A stretch of 64,000 bases of DNA, from the NCBI GenBank assembly GCA_934317005.1, contig CAKREB010000004.1, positions 142,614 through 206,613 of the forward strand, read 5' to 3'. Shown here piece after piece: positions 1-8,972 of this stretch (positions are counted from its first letter, which is position 1; each line of letters opens with the position of its first letter). The notes under the pieces are model-generated. The model did no database searches, was not told the origin of the DNA, and saw nothing but the letters and a program-made list of their open reading frames with translations. The translations under genes and the position numbers were made by a program. The stretch comes from an uncultured Lachnospiraceae bacterium (lineage in GTDB: Bacteria > Bacillota > Clostridia > Lachnospirales > Lachnospiraceae).

Positions 1-728
1 ATGGAAGCTATAAGGTGAGCGCATTATGTGAACCGGATGAGGATGAGGCTTTTGAGCGTTATACCTTGCAGGCTGTTGTGACGTTTCGCAAGGGGAAATG
101 TATTAAGATTGACAGCTTTTCCTCGGACAGAGAGGCTAACCGTTCGTATTATATGAAGGCGGCATCCGGAGCGAAAGGAGCAGCCGGAGTGGTACAGCAG
201 ATTATCAAAAAGCAGTCTGCGCAGGGAATACAGGCAGTATCGGGAGCAACCTGTTCCTCAAAGACGATTGTTCGGCTGTATGTTAATGCACTCTGTCAGG
301 CTGTAAAGCAGCCGGAAGCTACCGCTATGCCGACCTTGCAGCCGACTGAAACACCGGTAAATACTCCGATGCCGACAGAAACTCCAAAGGCAGATGATAT
401 TATTCTGATTCCGCTTAAGTCAGGAAAATATCCACAAAGTGTATTGGTAGAGCCGGATGAAGAGGAAGATTTTGAGGAATATACTATCTCTGCTGATGTT
501 GTTTTCGCAGAAAACCGGTTTGCGGGCTTTGAAAATGTTATATTATCTGATGAGAGCAATCGCTGGTATTATGCGCGTGCTTTAAATGGAACGAAAACAA
601 AGAAGGGACTGCTTACACAGATACATGAAAAAGAAAATGATCAGTTGGATAGTGTATCAGGGGCAACCTGCACCTCGAAAGCATTGATTGAAATGTATGC
701 AAGGGCATGGAGGGAAGCAAAGGAATGA
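1..728 (+). CDS. FMN-binding-domain protein with two tandem domains, 5' end outside window
   Basis: The reading frame is open from the left edge, so the start lies upstream. The first in-frame start-like codon (GTG at 15) is internal, because the residues before it (GSYK) match the start of the second repeat (SGKY). Two homologous FMN-binding-like units are visible. Each has an acidic EPDE(D/E)E(A/D)FE(R/E)YT segment, then an N-R-x-YY motif, and each ends in an SGATC(S/T)S motif. A Thr/Pro-rich linker (about window residues 100-120) joins them. In this family the threonine of an SGAT-type motif is the site where ApbE attaches FMN, which implies an extracytoplasmic covalent flavoprotein (established for the family, inferred here). 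The 3' end overlaps the next FMN-binding gene in an ATGA, so the two are probably translationally coupled. Confidence 0.75.
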   Translation, partial: GSYKVSALCEPDEDEAFERYTLQAVVTFRKGKCIKIDSFSSDREANRSYYMKAASGAKGAAGVVQQIIKKQSAQGIQAVSGATCSSKTIVRLYVNALCQAVKQPEATAMPTLQPTETPVNTPMPTETPKADDIILIPLKSGKYPQSVLVEPDEEEDFEEYTISADVVFAENRFAGFENVILSDESNRWYYARALNGTKTKKGLLTQIHEKENDQLDSVSGATCTSKALIEMYARAWREAKE

Positions 729-1114
729 GAGGATTTATTGTAAAATGTGTCAATCTGCTGTTGGTGATCGGACTTCTTTTGGGGTATTCTGTCGAAGCAG
801 AACGTCTGAAAGCAGCGCAGAAGCGTGAAGCCGCAAAAGCGAAGCAGGAGGCATTTGCAGAGGACGGAACATATGAAGGAAGTGGACAGGGGTTTGGTGG
901 AGAGATTACCGTGCGTCTTACGGTACAAGATCAAAAGCTTGTCAAAGCTGAAATTGTATCGGCGCCTAAGGAAACAAAGGAGTATCTGGATTCTGCGAAG
1001 GCTATATTGGACACAGCGGTAAAAAAGCAGTCTGTTCAGGTAGATACCGTATCAGGTGCTACATTATCTTCCAATGGAATTTTGGAGGCAATGAAGCATG
1101 CGATGCAAAAATAG
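725..1114 (+). CDS. Membrane-anchored single-domain FMN-binding protein
   Basis: A 129-residue protein with an N-terminal hydrophobic anchor (about residues 7-21, VNLLLVIGLLLGYSV), a short charged stretch and one FMN_bind domain. The domain opens with DGTYEGSGQGFGG and closes with VSGATLSSNGILEAM. Its threonine is the expected ApbE flavinylation site by family precedent. I chose ATG 725 because it overlaps the upstream stop (ATGA) and has a GGAGGG element at 709-714; an in-frame ATG at 707 is less well placed. The gene is followed after about 80 bp by a polyferredoxin, an arrangement seen in Rnf-, Nqr- and NosR-like redox modules. The likely role is passing electrons from membrane ferredoxin centres to an extracellular flavin; the donor and acceptor cannot be told from sequence. 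Confidence 0.8.
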   Translation: MRGFIVKCVNLLLVIGLLLGYSVEAERLKAAQKREAAKAKQEAFAEDGTYEGSGQGFGGEITVRLTVQDQKLVKAEIVSAPKETKEYLDSAKAILDTAVKKQSVQVDTVSGATLSSNGILEAMKHAMQK

Positions 1115-1192
1115 TGTGAAGAATATTTCTAAGTCTGCCTACGTGCAGTCAGAAGAAACTTGGTTCACGCAGAAAGAAGAGAGATAAAAGAG

Positions 1193-1966
1193 ATGTCAAG
1201 TGTAAAAACAAGATTACAAAAATTGCAGTGGATACGGATTGTCGTACAGCTTGCCTTTTTCCTGTGGATGCCGTCATTATTTTCACAGACCTTTTCCGGA
1301 GTGAAAGAAATTCTTACGAATATGGGGAAGGGGCAGCCACTGCAGATTTCAGGGTTTGTGCTGCGGCTTTTCATCCTAAGCGTGATCATAGTTTTGGCAG
1401 GAAGAATATTTTGCGGCTGGCTGTGTGCCTTTGGTGCGATTGGTGACTGGATATATCTGCTATCTTCTGCGATTCAAAAGAAAAGCGGGAAGTGCCTGCC
1501 AACCCTTTCTGAAAAATGGCAGATCCGATTGCAAAAGATCAAATATATTGTTTTGTCTGGAATTTTGTTATTATGTTTTCTGGGATATAGTGAAGAGGTC
1601 ACAAAATACAGTCCGTGGACAGTATTTTCGCTGCTTACGGAGCAAAATTTACAGCTTGTAAAATACGGAGCAGCTACGTTTTTGCTGGTTCTTATCCTTT
1701 TGGGGATGATGTGGCAGGAAAGATTTTTCTGTCAGTTTTTCTGTCCGTTAGGGGCAATTTTTTCTCTGTTGCCTCGAATACCGGTATATCGTGTCAAACC
1801 AAAGAAAAAGGAATGCTTAAAGGGATGTAAGGCGTGTACGTTAAGATGTCCGGTCAGATTAAAGTTTGATGAGGCAGAAAGCAGAGAGGGAGAATGTATC
1901 AGTTGTGGAAGGTGTTTTATGGTATGCCCACAGCGTCATAGGAAAGAACAGAAAGCAGGAAAATAG
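1193..1966 (+). CDS. NapH/NosR-type membrane 4Fe-4S polyferredoxin
   Basis: A 257-residue protein with about four membrane segments and two kinds of cysteine motifs. Two CxxxCP-like motifs on the membrane core (CGWLCAFGAIGDW near residues 75-87 and CQFFCPLGAIFS near 180-190) are typical of the 4Fe-4S binding domain of NapH, NosR and RnfH-like proteins. A C-terminal pair of clusters (CLKGCKACTLRCPV and CISCGRCFMVCPQ) resembles 2[4Fe-4S] ferredoxin. ATG 1193 is preferred over TTG 1160 because of the purine-rich AGAAGAGAG upstream and the usual family length. Together with the two upstream FMN-binding genes it forms a plausible membrane-crossing electron-transfer unit: cytoplasmic ferredoxin domain, membrane clusters, external flavins. 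Confidence 0.8.
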   Translation: MSSVKTRLQKLQWIRIVVQLAFFLWMPSLFSQTFSGVKEILTNMGKGQPLQISGFVLRLFILSVIIVLAGRIFCGWLCAFGAIGDWIYLLSSAIQKKSGKCLPTLSEKWQIRLQKIKYIVLSGILLLCFLGYSEEVTKYSPWTVFSLLTEQNLQLVKYGAATFLLVLILLGMMWQERFFCQFFCPLGAIFSLLPRIPVYRVKPKKKECLKGCKACTLRCPVRLKFDEAESREGECISCGRCFMVCPQRHRKEQKAGK

Positions 1967-2029
1967 AAGACAGGCATGATATCAGAGGATAAAGCATAGG
2001 CTACTAATGAAGAAAAAACAGAGGTGCCT

Positions 2030-2662
2030 ATGCTTAATTATTTATGGGGAATCATGATTTTGATCGGGCTTGGATATGGTATTGTAACCGGTCAGGTGGA
2101 AGCACTGAGCAATGCAGCGATTGACAGTGCCGGAGAGGCGGTTACGCTTGCCATTACCATGCTTGGGATCATGGCAATGTGGACGGGATTAATGGAGGTG
2201 GCAAGAAAAGCAGGACTAATGGAACGGATGACAAGGGGGATTCATCCAATCCTTCATTTTTTGTTTCCGAGAATTCCGATGGAAGACAGGGCAAATGAAT
2301 ATATTGCTGCTAACATAATTGCAAATATGTTAGGTCTTGGATGGGCAGCAACCCCAATGGGCTTAAAGGCAATGCGGGAGCTGGCAAGACTGGAGAGAGA
2401 GAGGATTGCACGGCAGCGAGGGATAGAAAAAGAGAAAAGTGATCAGATACAGTGCTCTAAAGCGTCCGACGAGATGTGCACTTTTCTGGTGCTCAATATT
2501 TCTTCCCTGCAGATCATACCGGTCAGTGTCATTGCTTATCGTGCACAATATGGTGCCGTAAATCCGGCGGCAATCGTTTTGCCGGGACTGCTTGCAACAC
2601 TTGTGAGTACTTTGACTGCTGTAGTTTTTTGTAAGCTGATGTGTCAAAAAAGCAGCAGATAG
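2030..2662 (+). CDS. spmA: Spore maturation protein A (nucleoside-recognition/Gate domain)
   Basis: A 210-residue multi-spanning membrane protein. The Gate-domain signatures are clear: AITMLGIMAMWTGLMEVARK near the start, then NIIANMLGLGWAATPMGLKA, and a C-terminal membrane region. This is the SpmA arrangement. SpmA and SpmB are needed for spore core dehydration in Bacillus. I take ATG 2030 rather than GTG 2024 because the sequence GAGGTG at 2021-2026 looks like the ribosome binding site itself. SpmB normally lies directly downstream, but here the next gene is an unrelated sulfotransferase-like gene behind its own promoter, so SpmB must be elsewhere or absent. The gene is separated by 60 bp from the polyferredoxin and may be co-transcribed with it. 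Confidence 0.8.
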   Translation: MLNYLWGIMILIGLGYGIVTGQVEALSNAAIDSAGEAVTLAITMLGIMAMWTGLMEVARKAGLMERMTRGIHPILHFLFPRIPMEDRANEYIAANIIANMLGLGWAATPMGLKAMRELARLERERIARQRGIEKEKSDQIQCSKASDEMCTFLVLNISSLQIIPVSVIAYRAQYGAVNPAAIVLPGLLATLVSTLTAVVFCKLMCQKSSR

Positions 2663-2717
2663 TCAGGGCATTCCAACGAATATTTTTATATGATAATATC
2701 ACATTTTATCCACAAAT

Positions 2718-2746
2718 TTGACAAATTTATCTGTTAAATATAATAA
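2718..2746 (+). promoter_or_regulatory. Promoter for the sulfotransferase-like gene
   Basis: A perfect -35 TTGACA at 2718-2723 faces TATAAT at 2739-2744 (15-bp spacer) or TAATAA at 2741-2746 (17-bp spacer). It sits about 75 bp upstream of the next start codon in A/T-rich DNA. Confidence 0.6.
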
Positions 2747-2818
2747 AGAGGGTTTCATTTAATATACAATATCAGGGTAAAAGCGAGGGGCTGAATTTAT
2801 ATATGGAGGTCACTTGAC

Positions 2819-3946
2819 ATGGGAAGGCTATATTTACACATCGGAACACCAAAAACCGGTACTTCAATGATTCAATACTTTATGGCAAAGAATCGCAAAA
2901 AAATCATCAAGAAGGGATACATTTATCCAAATTTCGGCTATGAATTTGAAGGCATTGGCAGAAACAGGAATGCCCATTTTCTGGTTCACAAATTCTTTGA
3001 TGAAAATAAAAACAGACTATACGATCAGGAAAAAAAGCTTCATACAGAAGGCTTGCAGCTTTTATTGTGCGAGTTAGACAAACATGAAAATGTCGTGCTT
3101 TCCGATGAGCATATCTGGAACGGCTACCAGTCTATCGAAAACTTCTGGGAAAAACTTTACCAAACTCTTACAGAAGCCGGTCACGAGTTAAAGGTTATTG
3201 TCTATCTGAGAAGACAGGACTTATATATACAATCCTACTGGGCGCAGCAGGTAAAAGAAGTTTCAAAAGAATCCTTTGCACACTACATTGATGCCAAGAG
3301 ATATCAAAAAGGTCATCTTCACTATGCAGCAGAGTTAGATAAGATTGCTGCTGTGATCGGGGAAGAAAATCTCTGTGTGCGTGTTTACGAAAAGGGTCAA
3401 TATTATGGTGGAAACGGTAATCTGATCGAGGACTTTTTGCATACGATCGGTCTGACACTGACAGACGAATATGCGGTATCTAAAACAGTTGTTAATGGAA
3501 GTATCAGTGGTGATTGTCTGGAAGTGAAGCGTATTCTGAATCAAATGCCTGAATTTCGTGCCAAGAAAAACTTTCTGATTCCTATTATGCAGAACGTATC
3601 TGCACAGGAGGGCAGATCATCTGACTATTCCCGTGCCGCCTGCTTTGCCAAAGGACAGAAGGAAGCCTTTTTGAAGCAATATGAAATGGACAATGAAATA
3701 ACTGCAAAAAAATATCTGCACAAGGAATCGGGAATCCTTTTTGAAGACCGGAAAGGACTAACGGACGAAGAATCACCAAAGGCATATTCAAAGGAAGAAC
3801 TGGTTCTTGCCTGCGGAGAAATGTTACTTGAGATGCAAAACGAACTTGAAAAATCACACGGAAAAATTGCAGAACTGAACCAGAATATGCAAAATAGGCT
3901 TTATAAAAAGCTAAAAGCATGGAAGCGCAGACTGCTAAAAAAATAG
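2819..3946 (+). CDS. Sulfotransferase-like P-loop protein
   Basis: A 375-residue cytoplasmic protein. The N-terminus LYLHIGTPKTGTSMIQ is the PAPS-binding 5'-phosphosulfate loop (T-K-T-G-T-S) of the sulfotransferase superfamily, followed by a conserved HIWNG-type element and KVIVYLRRQDLYIQSYW, which fits the 3'-phosphate-binding strand (RRQD...S). The C-terminal 40 residues are a lysine-rich coiled coil. By family, such proteins transfer sulfate to glycans or other surface molecules, but many bacterial members have no known substrate. ATG 2819 has GGAGG at 2805-2809, nine bases upstream. It has its own promoter and no functional partner next to it; the downstream tRNA is separately transcribed. 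An uncharacterised P-loop relative is the alternative reading. Confidence 0.65.
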   Translation: MGRLYLHIGTPKTGTSMIQYFMAKNRKKIIKKGYIYPNFGYEFEGIGRNRNAHFLVHKFFDENKNRLYDQEKKLHTEGLQLLLCELDKHENVVLSDEHIWNGYQSIENFWEKLYQTLTEAGHELKVIVYLRRQDLYIQSYWAQQVKEVSKESFAHYIDAKRYQKGHLHYAAELDKIAAVIGEENLCVRVYEKGQYYGGNGNLIEDFLHTIGLTLTDEYAVSKTVVNGSISGDCLEVKRILNQMPEFRAKKNFLIPIMQNVSAQEGRSSDYSRAACFAKGQKEAFLKQYEMDNEITAKKYLHKESGILFEDRKGLTDEESPKAYSKEELVLACGEMLLEMQNELEKSHGKIAELNQNMQNRLYKKLKAWKRRLLKK

Positions 3947-4011
3947 AGCTGAAAATAGAAATATGTTTCCTCAAAAAATTTGATAAAGTTTTTGAGAATA
4001 GAAAAAAATCC

Positions 4012-4040
4012 TTGACCTTTTTATCAGATTATTATAAAAT
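4012..4040 (+). promoter_or_regulatory. Promoter for tRNA-Thr
   Basis: TTGACC at 4012-4017 and TAAAAT at 4035-4040 with a 17-bp spacer; the expected transcription start is only a few bases before the tRNA. Confidence 0.65.
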
Positions 4041-4050
4041 GATTATCAGT

Positions 4051-4123
4051 GCTGAAATAGCTCAGTTGGTAGAGCACTTCACTCGTAATGAAGGGGTCGA
4101 GGGTTCAAGTCCCTTTTTCAGCT
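4051..4123 (+). tRNA. tRNA-Thr (anticodon CGT)
   Basis: A complete cloverleaf can be folded by hand. The acceptor stem GCTGAAA/TTTCAGC is 4051-4057 with 4116-4122, the D stem is GCTC/GAGC, the anticodon stem is CTTCA/TGAAG with loop CTCGTAA, and the T stem is GAGGG/CCCTT with loop TTCAAGT. The anticodon CGT at 4084-4086 reads ACG (threonine). No CCA is encoded after the discriminator base. The gene stands alone with its own promoter and terminator. Confidence 0.93.
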
Positions 4124-4130
4124 TAGCGGT

Positions 4131-4168
4131 AAAGTCTTAGAAACATAGTGTTCTAAGGCTTTTTCTTT
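4131..4168 (+). terminator. Intrinsic terminator after tRNA-Thr
   Basis: A 12-bp stem (4131-4142 with 4151-4162, one G:U pair) with an 8-nt loop is followed by a T-rich tract. Confidence 0.75.
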
Positions 4169-4196
4169 ATAGAACTTTCGATTGGGGGAATCGAAG

Positions 4197-4916
4197 ATGG
4201 CAGGAACGATGGTACACTTATTGGTTGCAGAAAAGCTGTTGAAGGAACTACAGCGGCGAAACTGGCGGTATTCGGATGCAGAGAAGTCAGCGTTTGAACC
4301 GGATTATTTTATTGCAGGAAACATCTGTCCGGATGGGATCATGGCGCGCAAGAACTATGAGAGAAGTATGAAACTGCACACGCACTTTCGGGATGGTATC
4401 CCGGATGGAAGCTTTGACAAGCCTGGCATGGTGCAGCTATTTGAGAAAAGGATGCGGCAGTTTTGGAAAGAGCACAAAAGGGAAGACAGGGACTTCCTAA
4501 GCCTTTATCTGGGCTATATTACTCACATGATGACAGATGAAAGATTTATTTTGGAAGAGCGGCCTAAATTTTTTGAAAATATTGCTGTAATCCATTTGAC
4601 ACAGCAGGATCGGGAAACCTTTATAAGATTTAACCGTGAAACGGATCTGGTTGATTTTCGTCTGATAAGGGAATTTCCGATATTACAGGAAGCGAAAAAG
4701 GCATTGGAGAGGGTAAAGCCTTATGAAATCAGGGGGATGATCACGGCAGAGGAATTGAATGAGAGCCGGGCATGGATCTTACAACACTTTTTTAGGGAAC
4801 AGCACCAGAAGGAACAGACACAGTATCTGGAATATGACAGCATGGTGCGTTTTGTAGAAACAGTTACACAGGAGATCATAAATCGCCTTTTTGAAGAACA
4901 TTATTTAGAAGAGTAG
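4197..4916 (+). CDS. Zinc-dependent phospholipase C-like hydrolase family protein
   Basis: A 239-residue soluble protein with the histidine/aspartate pattern of the zinc-dependent phospholipase C / S1-P1-like fold. A His follows the N-terminus (TMVHLLVAEKL), then come an AGNICPDG motif, LHTHFRDG, and YLGYITHMMTDE. These His and Asp residues would coordinate the metal cluster. Bacterial members of this group are usually annotated only as hydrolases and no substrate can be assigned. ATG 4197 is preferred to TTG 4182 because a GGGGG element lies about ten bases upstream. No signal peptide is visible, so it probably acts in the cytoplasm. It is monocistronic and converges on gdhA. Confidence 0.55.
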   Translation: MAGTMVHLLVAEKLLKELQRRNWRYSDAEKSAFEPDYFIAGNICPDGIMARKNYERSMKLHTHFRDGIPDGSFDKPGMVQLFEKRMRQFWKEHKREDRDFLSLYLGYITHMMTDERFILEERPKFFENIAVIHLTQQDRETFIRFNRETDLVDFRLIREFPILQEAKKALERVKPYEIRGMITAEELNESRAWILQHFFREQHQKEQTQYLEYDSMVRFVETVTQEIINRLFEEHYLEE

Positions 4917-4995
4917 AGTGCCAAAAGGTGGAAGTCATATAAAGAAAGTGCCTTTTGACAACTTGATCTTTAGAAGGATAAAAGCATAAAGAATA

Positions 4996-5030
4996 TTAAA
5001 AAACGAGGGTTATCATTTGATAACCCCCGC
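4996..5030 (-). terminator. Terminator of gdhA
   Basis: The stem is GGGTTATC/GATAACCC with loop ATTT (5007-5026). On the minus strand it is followed by a run of seven T (complement of 4998-5003 and neighbours), the correct polarity for gdhA. Confidence 0.8.
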
Positions 5031-5072
5031 ATCTGTATTATGATACAAAAATGGCTAATCCTGTATTAAAAA

Positions 5073-6425
<1,353 letters not shown>

Positions 6426-6493
6426 TGCTAAAAAACCTCCTTTATATTAGTATTAGGTACCTCGTTGTACCCGCGAGTGAAACCCGTAAGAAT

Positions 6494-6522
6494 AGTATCT
6501 CATGAATTGTTAGAAAATTCAA
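6494..6522 (-). promoter_or_regulatory. Promoter of gdhA
   Basis: On the minus strand, -35 TTGAAT (6517-6522) and -10 GATACT (6494-6499) are 17 bp apart, giving a leader of about 60 nt that ends in the GGAGG site. A small GGTAC...GTACC hairpin can form in the leader. Confidence 0.5.
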
Positions 6523-6713
6523 TATTTTTTGCAAAAAAATATACATGTATACAAAAAAACTGTGAAAAAAATTTCTTTTTTCTGCTGTTTTTTGTAAGAA
6601 TACACTAATTTTTTGCGCAAAAAACGAAAAAAATTAAAAATGAGGGGCTGTTACAGCGAAAATCAAATCGTTGTCAAAGTATTGTTTAACATGTCATTTA
6701 TCTGGTGTGATAG

Positions 6714-6830
6714 AATCTTCGGATAAAAGAGAACGATATTATTTTTGAAATCGGAAGATGGTTTATCAGTAATCCAAAAGAGGCAATAGAAATGGCAGAA
6801 AGACACGGATATCTGATAGATTATTTATAA
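6714..6830 (+). pseudogene. Short open stretch without start codon, possible gene remnant
   Basis: After a TAG at 6711 the frame stays open for 38 codons to TAA. It has protein-like composition, including FEIGRWFISNPKEAIEMAER and HGYLIDYL, but no ATG, GTG or TTG before a methionine 13 residues from the end. It may be the tail of a lost gene or chance; I do not recognise the family. Confidence 0.25.
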
Positions 6831-6854
6831 TAGGTAGAAAGCAGTAAAAAGGTA

Positions 6855-6879
6855 TTTTATGAACAAAATATTCATAAAA
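6855..6879. repeat. Inverted repeat upstream of candidate small RNA
   Basis: Perfect 9-bp arms TTTTATGAA (6855-6863) and TTCATAAAA (6871-6879) separated by 7 bp. It lies just before a possible promoter (TAGACA at 6880-6885, CATAAT at 6903-6908, 17-bp spacer), so it could be an operator. Confidence 0.4.
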
Positions 6880-6914
6880 TAGACACAAAATGGACACATA
6901 TCCATAATACAATG

Positions 6915-7012
6915 AATTTCAGAAAGTGAAAACTTTCTACTCCCACCCTATTATACGCTGGATAACGAAAGTTATCCGACAAAAAGAGCCTTCCCGGGCT
7001 CTTTTTGTTTTT
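6915..7012 (+). ncRNA. Candidate structured small RNA or leader ending in a terminator
   Basis: Two perfect 7-bp hairpins, each closed by a GAAA tetraloop, occur in tandem: AGAAAGT-GAAA-ACTTTCT at 6921-6938 and GGATAAC-GAAA-GTTATCC at 6960-6977. A strong intrinsic terminator follows at once (10-bp stem 6981-6990 with 6997-7006, then a T tract). A weak promoter-like pair lies at 6880-6908. No start codon with a ribosome site lies within. It could be an independent sRNA of about 95 nt or an attenuated leader of the HAD gene that begins 150 bp further on. I do not recognise a known riboswitch class. Confidence 0.5.
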
Positions 7013-7164
7013 TACGGAATAGGAAATTGCTCGCATGCCAGTGTTAAGAGAATAAAACACGGATTTCCGCAAAAGCAGGAAACAGGCATAAGCCTGCAGG
7101 CAATGGGAAATGGGTGGCTGCATGGTGACGCTGTGCGGAAAAATGTGATAAACGGAGGATAAAC

Positions 7165-7824
7165 ATGCGTTGGAAATATATTTTATTTGATCTGGATGGA
7201 ACATTGACTGATTCCAGAGAGGGGATTTTAAATTGTGTCAAATATGCTTTGGAGGCATTTGGAAAAGAAATTCCATCCGAAGAAAAGCTTTTGCAATTTA
7301 TTGGACCGCCTTTAGTAGAGGGGTTTCAAAGGATTACCGGTATGACGAAGGATGAGGCTGTATTGGCCACTGCTAAGTACCGTGAACGTTTCGGAACGGT
7401 AGGTTTGTTTGAAAATCGTGTATATGATGGAATTGATACCGTGCTCGAAAAATTGAAAGAAAAAGGCTATGTTTTGGCAGTTGCCACCTCAAAGCCGGAA
7501 GAGTATTCTATGCGCATTTTGGAACATTTTCATCTGGCAGCTTACTTTACTGCTATTGTTGGAAGCACATTTGATGAGAGCAGAAGCAGAAAGGCAGATG
7601 TGATACAAGAGGCTTTACGGCGTCTTGGCATTGCAGAAGATGCAAAAAAAGACGTTATTATGGTTGGAGATCGAAAGCATGATATTTTAGGTGCACAGGA
7701 GTGTGGTCTGACATCACTTGGTGTCTATTACGGATTTGCATCGGAACATGAATTAGAAGCATTTCATGCAGATTATATTGTGCAGAAGGTGGCTGATCTG
7801 CTTACCTTTTTTGAAGCGGAATAG
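7165..7824 (+). CDS. HAD-family phosphatase, phosphoglycolate phosphatase-like
   Basis: A 219-residue haloacid-dehalogenase hydrolase. Motif I is FDLDGTLTDS (nucleophile Asp and acid/base Asp), motif II is AVATSKPEEYS, motif III is the lysine in SRKADVI, and motif IV is VGDRKHDILGA. The alpha-helical cap lies between residues 17 and 85. This is the PGP/Gph subfamily layout, which dephosphorylates phosphoglycolate or other small phosphates; the true substrate is not determinable. ATG 7165 has GGAGG a few bases upstream. It is followed by an anchored peptidyl-prolyl isomerase after 38 bp, so the two may be co-transcribed. Confidence 0.85.
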   Translation: MRWKYILFDLDGTLTDSREGILNCVKYALEAFGKEIPSEEKLLQFIGPPLVEGFQRITGMTKDEAVLATAKYRERFGTVGLFENRVYDGIDTVLEKLKEKGYVLAVATSKPEEYSMRILEHFHLAAYFTAIVGSTFDESRSRKADVIQEALRRLGIAEDAKKDVIMVGDRKHDILGAQECGLTSLGVYYGFASEHELEAFHADYIVQKVADLLTFFEAE

Positions 7825-7862
7825 GCAGTGAAGTATAAGAAAAAAGTGGAGGAAGCGGTGTG

Positions 7863-8951
7863 ATGAAGGAGAAAAAAAGGTTTATAGGAATTGTGATAGC
7901 TGTATTTATTGTAGGAATTGTGATTGGCGTGATATGTGTTTCCGGCTATCAGACATTGGAAAAGAAGAAAGAGGAACAGAAAAAAGAAGCTAAAGAAGCA
8001 AATTATAAGGTGCAGGAATGCATAGCACTTGGAAAATATAGCGGACTTACCGTGTCGTTAAAGCCGACGGATGAGGATGTTCAGACAGAGGTAGACAGTC
8101 TGTTGGAAGAAAATACGACATACGAGCAAAAAAGAGGTACCGTGCAGAGCGGAGATCAGATATACGCTGACTTTGAAGGATATATTAATGGCAAGAAAAA
8201 GGACGATACCTGTGGCAGTGATTATATTACCATCGGTTCCGGAGAATGGCTGGCAGGTTTTGAGGACGCTTTGGTCGGGGTAAGGACAGGTCAGACAAAA
8301 GAGTTTTCGATTCAGGTGCCGGAAGGAACCTATGGAGATGACACGGTAGATGGTCATAAGATTGATTTTAAGGTACATGTACAGTATATCTGCGGAGATT
8401 CGATCGTTCCAGATTATAATGATCAGTTTGTGCAGTCTGTTACCAATTACAAATCAGTCAAAGAGTATGAGAAATATCTGCGCCAGAAGCTGGAGAAAGA
8501 AAACGAAGAGGACAAGCTTGATTTTCCGTGGACAAAAGTGCTGGAAGAAAGTAAGGTTACGAAATATCCTAAGAGCCTTTTAAAAGCGGCAAAAAAAGAA
8601 GTGCTGCAGGGATATTATGACATGGCAGACATTTATGGTGTCAGTCATGATGAGATTTTCCAAAGCTTTGGATGTGAGGATGAGGCTGATTTTAAGAAAA
8701 CACAATTATCAGACTTAGCAAAGGATACTGTAAAGGAAAAGCTTGTAGCTGCGGCGATTGCGGAAAAAGAAAAATTAAATTATACAACAGAAGAGTATGA
8801 TGCCCTTTTGAAGGAGGAGTATGAAAGCAACTCAGACTCCTATGCGAACAAAAAGGAATACGAGAAGGCGAACAAAGAGTATCTGCAAAGAACAGCTTTA
8901 GAAAATGTAGTAAAGGAATGGATCGGAGAGCATACGACATTTACAAAATAA
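7863..8951 (+). CDS. Membrane-anchored FKBP-type peptidyl-prolyl isomerase (trigger-factor-like)
   Basis: A 362-residue protein with an N-terminal signal anchor (about residues 8-28), then a trigger-factor-like architecture without the ribosome-binding domain. The FKBP domain (about residues 90-175) includes VQSGDQIYADFEGYINGK, IGSGEWLAGFEDALVG and a closing IDFKVHVQYI strand. The C-terminal half (about residues 185-360) is helical and charged, like the trigger factor chaperone domain. The probable role is folding of exported proteins on the outer face of the membrane. ATG 7863 and GTG 7860 are both compatible with GGAGG at 7848-7852. The gene sits between a HAD phosphatase and a membrane protein; all three may form an operon. 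Confidence 0.75.
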   Translation: MKEKKRFIGIVIAVFIVGIVIGVICVSGYQTLEKKKEEQKKEAKEANYKVQECIALGKYSGLTVSLKPTDEDVQTEVDSLLEENTTYEQKRGTVQSGDQIYADFEGYINGKKKDDTCGSDYITIGSGEWLAGFEDALVGVRTGQTKEFSIQVPEGTYGDDTVDGHKIDFKVHVQYICGDSIVPDYNDQFVQSVTNYKSVKEYEKYLRQKLEKENEEDKLDFPWTKVLEESKVTKYPKSLLKAAKKEVLQGYYDMADIYGVSHDEIFQSFGCEDEADFKKTQLSDLAKDTVKEKLVAAAIAEKEKLNYTTEEYDALLKEEYESNSDSYANKKEYEKANKEYLQRTALENVVKEWIGEHTTFTK

Positions 8952-8972
8952 GCTGTGGAAATGGAGAGCACA

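Noticed and set aside
4917..4965. Hairpin TGCCAAAAGG...CCTTTTGACA after the PLC-like gene
   Set aside because: The stem has a mismatch, a loop of about 20 nt and no T run; too weak to call a terminator.
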